Source: Bacteroidales bacterium UBA5762
GTDB taxonomy: Bacteria > Bacteroidota > Bacteroidia > Bacteroidales > TTA-H9
Length of the DNA: 47,890 nucleotides
NCBI GenBank assembly: GCA_002418865.1
Contig: DIEY01000086.1
Span: 1 to 47,890 of the forward strand
Reading direction: 5' to 3'
The position numbers and the translations under genes are program-made. Positions 43,444 through 47,890 of this stretch are shown piece by piece. Position 1 is the stretch's first letter, and every line of letters begins with the position of its first letter. A model generated the notes under the pieces. The model was not told the DNA's origin. It made no database searches and saw only the letters and a list, made by a program, of their open reading frames with translations.

Positions 43444-44139
43444 ATGGTACATAGGAAAATAGCTGTAATAGGCATAGGTCAGTTCGGAGAATCCATTGCA
43501 AAGAATCTGTCGAAGAAGGGTGCAGAGGTATTGGCAATAGATAAACTTCAGGAAAATATCGAACGTGTTTCTGATGATGTTTCTTTGGCTGTAGCCATAG
43601 ATGCAACTGATAAGAAAGCACTTTTAAGTCAGAATATACTTGAATTTGACGCCGTAGTAGTTGCTATAGGGGAAAGCTTCGAGCAAAGATTATTATGTGT
43701 GGCATTATTACTCGATTTGGGGGTAAAGCGCATAATTGCACGTTGTGGGGGAAAGAGCCAAAGAATAATTCTCGAAAAGTTAGGCGTAAAGGAGTTATGG
43801 TCACCCGAGGAAGAAGTAGGTGCCATTGTAGCCGAGCGTTTGCTCAATCCTTCTGTCATGTCTTATTTACAGCTTCCCGACGATTATCGAATAGTTGAAA
43901 TGTTGACCCCAAAGAAAGTTGTAGGCCGATCAATACAAGACCTTAATTTTCGCGACCGATATAAACTGAGCTTAGTCACCATAAAAAAAGAAGAAAATGT
44001 TACTGTGAATAATATGGTTACAAGCGTTTATCATGTAGTAGGAGTACCCGGCACGGATTATGTTATTAACTCGACCGACCGTCTCCTACTGTTTGGTAAA
44101 AATAAGGATATAGATCGTTTTATTGAGATTAACGAATAA
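43444..44139 (+). CDS. ktrA: K+ uptake regulatory subunit (TrkA/KtrA, RCK)
   Basis: A 231-residue single-RCK protein that binds nucleotides and gates a potassium channel subunit. The TrkA-N Rossmann motif is IAVIGIGQFGESIAKNL, followed by an acidic residue in VLAIDKL at the ribose-binding strand and AIDATDKKAL. The TrkA-C domain runs from about residue 140 (VEMLTPKKVVGRSIQDLNF, then STDRLLLFGKNKD). The length equals KtrA rather than the two-unit E. coli TrkA. The channel gene follows 27 bases later. Confidence 0.95.
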   Translation: MVHRKIAVIGIGQFGESIAKNLSKKGAEVLAIDKLQENIERVSDDVSLAVAIDATDKKALLSQNILEFDAVVVAIGESFEQRLLCVALLLDLGVKRIIARCGGKSQRIILEKLGVKELWSPEEEVGAIVAERLLNPSVMSYLQLPDDYRIVEMLTPKKVVGRSIQDLNFRDRYKLSLVTIKKEENVTVNNMVTSVYHVVGVPGTDYVINSTDRLLLFGKNKDIDRFIEINE

Positions 44140-44166
44140 TTTATAGCTTTAGCTTATTGGGTTGCA

Positions 44167-45984
44167 ATGTCTAATTTTTGGTTAGATCGTTTGCGGGAAA
44201 GAATCAACATCTTTCTGTTTCCACACAAAGAAATCCTGCTTTGGGTATTGAGAATACTTAGTGTCGCCGTCTCATTTGTGGCAGTTTGTGCTATAGTATA
44301 TTATCATGGATTTCCACGTACACCCCGTACCGATGAAATTGTACGAATTATTACAAGACTTAGCCTGGCTTTTTATGCCTTGAAATATTTTTTGAATTTT
44401 TTCTACGATTTTCATCCCTTGGCTTATTTGAAAAGAACCTGGTTTGAAGGCATACTGGTTTTATTTATCTTCCTGATGTGGTTTTTTTATTTAATTGTGG
44501 GTCAGCAAAGAATATATGCTTTTTTTGCTCAAAGAGGGATGGAACAGTTCCCCAATATTTCGATTCTTTTCATTCAATTTTATGTTTTTATCATGGTACT
44601 GGTCGAAACAGCAAAAGCTGGTCAATATATTGATAAAATCAAAATCGGACCTGCAGGTTTACTCGCCCTGTCCTTCCTTATTTTGATTGCTTTCGGTACA
44701 ATAATGCTATTGCTGCCCGAAATGACCACTGGTCATCATATTCAATTCTTAGATGCTTTATTCCTTAGCACTAGCGCTTCTTGTGTTACTGGCTTGTCCC
44801 CTGTTGAAATTTCCGATTACTTGAGCCTCAAAGGTCAAGTGGTAATCTTAATTCTTATTCAATTAGGTGGAATCAATATTATATCATTTGCCACTTTTAT
44901 TGCATTGTTTTACACAGGTGCCGAAGGGCTAAAACAACAATCTCTTTTAAAAGATCTTTTGGATACTAGTGGACTTTCGGATGCTCGACGAATTTTGAAG
45001 CGTATTGTGCTTTATAGTTTTACTATAGAAATTATAGGAAGCGTCATCTTATATCTACTCTGGGAGAAAGATTTAAGCATAACATCTGCTGGTGGATTGG
45101 GATTTGCTGCCTTATTTCATTCGGTTTCTTCCTTTAATAATGCGGGATTTTCTATTTTCCCCAACGGATTAATGTATGAACCGGTACGTATGAATTTGGC
45201 TTCGCACTGGATTATCGCCATCTTGATAGTGTTAGGTGGTATTGGATTCTCCGTTTTACAAGAAATACTCGACTTTAAACTTTTATTAACAAGAATACGC
45301 ACAGCATGGAAACGATTCCAAGTACAAACCAAAATCGTGCTCATTACTACTGTCTTCCTTATTATCTTGGGTGCTCTTGGTATTTTTTTGCTCGAATATA
45401 ATCATTCCTTCCAAGGGCTAAAACTCTCGGATAAGATAACTACTGCTTTTTTCCAATCCATTACGGCTCGTACTGCTGGTTTCAATACCGTGAACATTGG
45501 TGCTCTGAGTCAAACCACACTGTTTCTACTCATCATATTGATGTTTATTGGCGCCAGTCCGGGAGGTACAGGAGGCGGGATAAAAACTACTACTTTTTTA
45601 ACCCTCATTAAAGCAAGTATAGCCACCATTAGAGGCAAAAAACGATTGGAAGCTTTCAAACATACTATTTCTTTCGAAACTGTGGATAAAGCTTATTCTG
45701 TTGCTTTGTTATCCTTGTTGCTAATCGTAACGGGAACTTTTATCCTTACAATTTTACAACCCGATTTTACTTTCACTAGCATATTGTTCGAAGTAGTATC
45801 GGCTTTTGGCACTGTTGGACTCACAATGGGTATAACTCCATTACTTGGCTCGGCTGGTAAATTGGTCGTTATTGTTACAATGTATGTGGGAAGAGTAGGC
45901 ACACTTACTTTAGCCATCGCCTTTTTGAAAAAGGCCAGTTTTAAGGATTATGTTTATCCTAAAGCCAATATTATGATTGGCTAA
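44167..45984 (+). CDS. ktrB: K+ uptake channel subunit (TrkH/KtrB) with N-terminal membrane extension
   Basis: A 605-residue integral membrane protein. The TrkH/KtrB core begins near residue 165 and has four pore loops with their filter sequences: SASCVTGLSP, SSFNNAGFSIFP, TARTAGFNTV and SAFGTVGLTMG. The gating loop region GASPGGTGGGIKTTT is also present. Before the core lies about 160 residues with roughly four hydrophobic helices, absent from the about 450-residue classical KtrB but present in many Bacteroidota homologues. The preceding ktrA supplies the regulator. Its 3' end overlaps that of the convergent uvrC by 14 bases. Confidence 0.94.
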   Translation: MSNFWLDRLRERINIFLFPHKEILLWVLRILSVAVSFVAVCAIVYYHGFPRTPRTDEIVRIITRLSLAFYALKYFLNFFYDFHPLAYLKRTWFEGILVLFIFLMWFFYLIVGQQRIYAFFAQRGMEQFPNISILFIQFYVFIMVLVETAKAGQYIDKIKIGPAGLLALSFLILIAFGTIMLLLPEMTTGHHIQFLDALFLSTSASCVTGLSPVEISDYLSLKGQVVILILIQLGGINIISFATFIALFYTGAEGLKQQSLLKDLLDTSGLSDARRILKRIVLYSFTIEIIGSVILYLLWEKDLSITSAGGLGFAALFHSVSSFNNAGFSIFPNGLMYEPVRMNLASHWIIAILIVLGGIGFSVLQEILDFKLLLTRIRTAWKRFQVQTKIVLITTVFLIILGALGIFLLEYNHSFQGLKLSDKITTAFFQSITARTAGFNTVNIGALSQTTLFLLIILMFIGASPGGTGGGIKTTTFLTLIKASIATIRGKKRLEAFKHTISFETVDKAYSVALLSLLLIVTGTFILTILQPDFTFTSILFEVVSAFGTVGLTMGITPLLGSAGKLVVIVTMYVGRVGTLTLAIAFLKKASFKDYVYPKANIMIG

Positions 45985-47788
45985 AATATTGAAGTAGCAA
46001 TTTTGTTTTGGCTTTTCCTATTACTTTTTCTATTTCTGCTGCTTCGGCTTTCTTTATGTTTTCAATAGAACCAAATTCTTTTAAAAGATTTTTAGCTGTG
46101 GCTTCACCAATTCCTTTAATTCCGGTGAGTTTGGTCTGTATGAGTGCCTTTTCTCTTCGTTTGCGATGATGCGTAATACCAAAACGATGAGCCTCGTCAC
46201 GTATATGTTGTAATACCCTTAGAGTTTCCGATTTTTTATCTAAATACATCGGAAGGGAATCCCCTGGATAATAGATCTCTTCTAATCGTTTTGCAATGCC
46301 AATTACCGTTATCTTGCCTTTGAGATCTAATCTTTCAAGACTGTTAATAGCTGAAGTAAGTTGCCCTTTTCCACCATCTATCACAATTAATTGAGGTAAG
46401 TCTTTCTCTTCTTCTAAGAGGCGTTTATATCTTCTGTAAACGATTTCTTCCATCGATGCGAAGTCGTTTGCCCCTACAACAGTTTTGATGGTGAAATGCC
46501 GATATTCGTTTTTAGAAGGTTTTGCGTTGCGGAATACTACAACGGCCGCAACTGCTTCAGTGCCTTGCAAATTACTGTTGTCAAAACATTCGATATGTTC
46601 TGGCAATTGATTCATGCGTAAATCCTTCATCATTTGATGCAGTATGCGTTTGCTATGCCGTTCAGGGTCAACTAATTCGGCACGCTTGAGCTTTTCTTGT
46701 CGATAAAATTCAGCATTAGACTGCGAAAGTTCGAGAAGCTGCTTCTTATCCCCCTTTTTGGGTACTGTAATCAAAATGCCAGGGAAATCAATGGTTAATT
46801 CGAAAGGAACAATAATTTCTTGAACCTGACTTTCGAATCTCAGCCTAAGCTCTGTAATGGCAAAACTCAATATTTCTTCATCTGGCTCATCTAATTTCTT
46901 GCGTATTTCTATTGTATGCGATTGTATAACCGCTCCATTGGCAACTTTCATAAAATTAACATAGGACGATTTTTCATCGCTTACTATTGAAAAAACATCT
47001 GCCTGTAAATCAGAATTGCTAATTACGGCCGATTTAGATTTGTATTTTTCTAAAAGCTCCAATTTTTCTTTTGCTCTTTGGGCCTTTTCAAATTCCAGAT
47101 TTTCGGCATAAACTAACATTTCTTTCTTCAAGGACGAGGCTACGGGCGATAAGTTCCCCCTAATAATATCTTTTATGAAAGCAATATTGGCATTGTATTC
47201 TTCTTCGGTTTGCAGCCCAATACAGGGAGCTTTGCAATTTCCAATATGATATTCGAGACAGGGCTTGAATTTTCCATTAGCTATATTTTGAGCAGTGAGT
47301 CTTAAATTGCAGTTGCGCAAAGGATAAATCTGATGAACCAATTCTAAAAGATTATGCATAATCCGTCCCGAGGCATAAGGCCCATAATATTTCGAACCGT
47401 CTTTTACAGGGTTTCTTGTGGGAAATATCCTTGGGAAAGGCTCATTTTTTATGCAAAGCCAAGGATAGGTCTTATCATCCTTCAAATTGATATTGTATCT
47501 GGGTTGGTGTTCCTTGATTAAGTTGTTTTCGAGAAGTAGTGCATCCAACTCGGTATCAACTACAATCACTTTGATATCCCTGATGTGCCTCACCATCACT
47601 AACACTTTTCCACTTATTCCAGTTTCTTTAGTAAAATACGACGAAACCCTTTTCTTCAAGTCTTTAGCCTTACCAATATAGATAATTTTTTGATTTTCAT
47701 CAAAAAACTGATACACACCCGGACTATGAGGAAGCGTTTGCAGAATTTGTGATAAGTGTTCGTTGATTGGCTCTTCAATGTTTATCAT
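45971..47788 (-). CDS. uvrC: UvrABC system protein C
   Basis: This nucleotide-excision repair nuclease makes both incisions around the lesion. The GIY-YIG domain is at the N-terminus (SPGVYQFFDENQKIIYIGKA, RVSSYF), then a cysteine cluster CLEYHIGNCKAPCIGLQ. The UvrB-binding UVR helix pair (MLVYAENLEFEKAQRAKEKL) follows, then the RNase H-like nuclease (IECFDNSNLQGTEAVAAVVV, LIVIDGGKGQL, HRFGITHHRKRR), and tandem helix-hairpin-helix motifs at the C-terminus (LTGIKGIGEATAKNLLKEFG). I choose the ATG at 47788 (605 residues), not 47830, because the preceding gene ends at 47809 and the family begins close to the GIY-YIG domain. Confidence 0.96.
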   Translation of the reverse strand: MINIEEPINEHLSQILQTLPHSPGVYQFFDENQKIIYIGKAKDLKKRVSSYFTKETGISGKVLVMVRHIRDIKVIVVDTELDALLLENNLIKEHQPRYNINLKDDKTYPWLCIKNEPFPRIFPTRNPVKDGSKYYGPYASGRIMHNLLELVHQIYPLRNCNLRLTAQNIANGKFKPCLEYHIGNCKAPCIGLQTEEEYNANIAFIKDIIRGNLSPVASSLKKEMLVYAENLEFEKAQRAKEKLELLEKYKSKSAVISNSDLQADVFSIVSDEKSSYVNFMKVANGAVIQSHTIEIRKKLDEPDEEILSFAITELRLRFESQVQEIIVPFELTIDFPGILITVPKKGDKKQLLELSQSNAEFYRQEKLKRAELVDPERHSKRILHQMMKDLRMNQLPEHIECFDNSNLQGTEAVAAVVVFRNAKPSKNEYRHFTIKTVVGANDFASMEEIVYRRYKRLLEEEKDLPQLIVIDGGKGQLTSAINSLERLDLKGKITVIGIAKRLEEIYYPGDSLPMYLDKKSETLRVLQHIRDEAHRFGITHHRKRREKALIQTKLTGIKGIGEATAKNLLKEFGSIENIKKAEAAEIEKVIGKAKTKLLLQYFSQS

Positions 47789-47808
47789 GCTGAAACGATT
47801 TGTAGGAA

Positions 47809-47890
47809 TTATTTTCTTAAATGATTCCAACCTTGGGCCTGTAGTGCAATTTGCTTGCCATCATTAGTTATCAATTGGCATCCTTCCGAA
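47809..47890 (-). CDS. 3' end of an unidentified gene upstream of uvrC
   Basis: The minus strand reads 26 codons from the window edge to a TAA at 47809-47811: SEGCQLITNDGKQIALQAQG, then WNHLRK. The composition looks like coding sequence, and its stop lies 20 bases before the uvrC ATG at 47788, as for a gene upstream in the same operon. Too little is present to name the protein. Confidence 0.55.
   Translation of the reverse strand, partial: SEGCQLITNDGKQIALQAQGWNHLRK

Noticed and set aside
1..47890. tRNA or rRNA genes and CRISPR arrays
   Set aside because: No cloverleaf-like T-loop segments were seen in intergenic DNA, no regularly spaced repeats, and the genes are too closely packed to hide an rRNA.

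Overview
The window is a dense, AT-rich chromosomal segment of a member of the phylum Bacteroidota, most likely Bacteroidales or a relative. Four things point there. It carries type IX secretion (T9SS) genes porZ and porX. Many predicted envelope proteins have the signal peptides and relaxed lipoboxes usual in this phylum. Several promoter-like sites match the Bacteroidota consensus (-33 TTTG, -7 TAnnTTTG). Eukaryote-like citrate synthase and NADP-isocitrate dehydrogenase lie side by side. No rRNA, tRNA, CRISPR array, phage or plasmid genes were found. The only mobile DNA is a decayed IS5-type transposase at the left edge.

Layout. 1-520: transposase remnant. 592-2305: minus-strand peroxide-defence operon (PerR-like regulator, Dps, 1-Cys peroxiredoxin) with a hairpin terminator and a candidate operator. 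2519-3994: cysS. 4144-6958: secreted glutaredoxin-like protein and PorZ. 7048-8654: metallophosphatase and phosphoglycerate mutase. 8772-14550: tight operon of a DUF2723 membrane glycosyltransferase-like protein, a polysaccharide deacetylase and an Ig-like lipoprotein. 14557-18717: a 1386-residue protein joining GAF-like repeats, receiver-like domains and a PEP-synthase-type ATP-grasp domain. 19022-22149: gdhA and ahcY. 22329-25665: phosphopantetheinyl transferase, a cysteine-less TlpA-like lipoprotein, and an envelope-stress PspC/LiaF-like pair. 25827-28925: icd, citrate synthase and a YjbQ protein. 29001-34053: outer-membrane barrel, methyltransferase, exonuclease III, APS kinase, secreted C1 peptidase and a DUF2461 protein. 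34270-38885: PorV/PorQ-like protein, helix-hairpin-helix outer-membrane protein, and PorX. 39028-42976: exported nitroreductase-like protein, ferritin-VIT1 iron transporter and M14 carboxypeptidase. 43444-47890: K+ uptake pair ktrA/ktrB, uvrC, and the 3' tip of another gene.

Themes. Iron and peroxide handling appear twice (PerR/Dps/Prx and the ferritin-VIT1 exporter). Cell-surface biogenesis recurs: PorZ belongs to the surface attachment complex, PorX is the T9SS response regulator, and several neighbours are outer-membrane or lipoproteins. Central metabolism is represented by icd, the citrate synthase, gdhA and gpmA.

I see no unmistakable new defence or mobile system. The least explained pieces are the GAF/receiver/ATP-grasp protein, the helix-hairpin-helix outer-membrane pair next to porX, and the DUF2723 operon.
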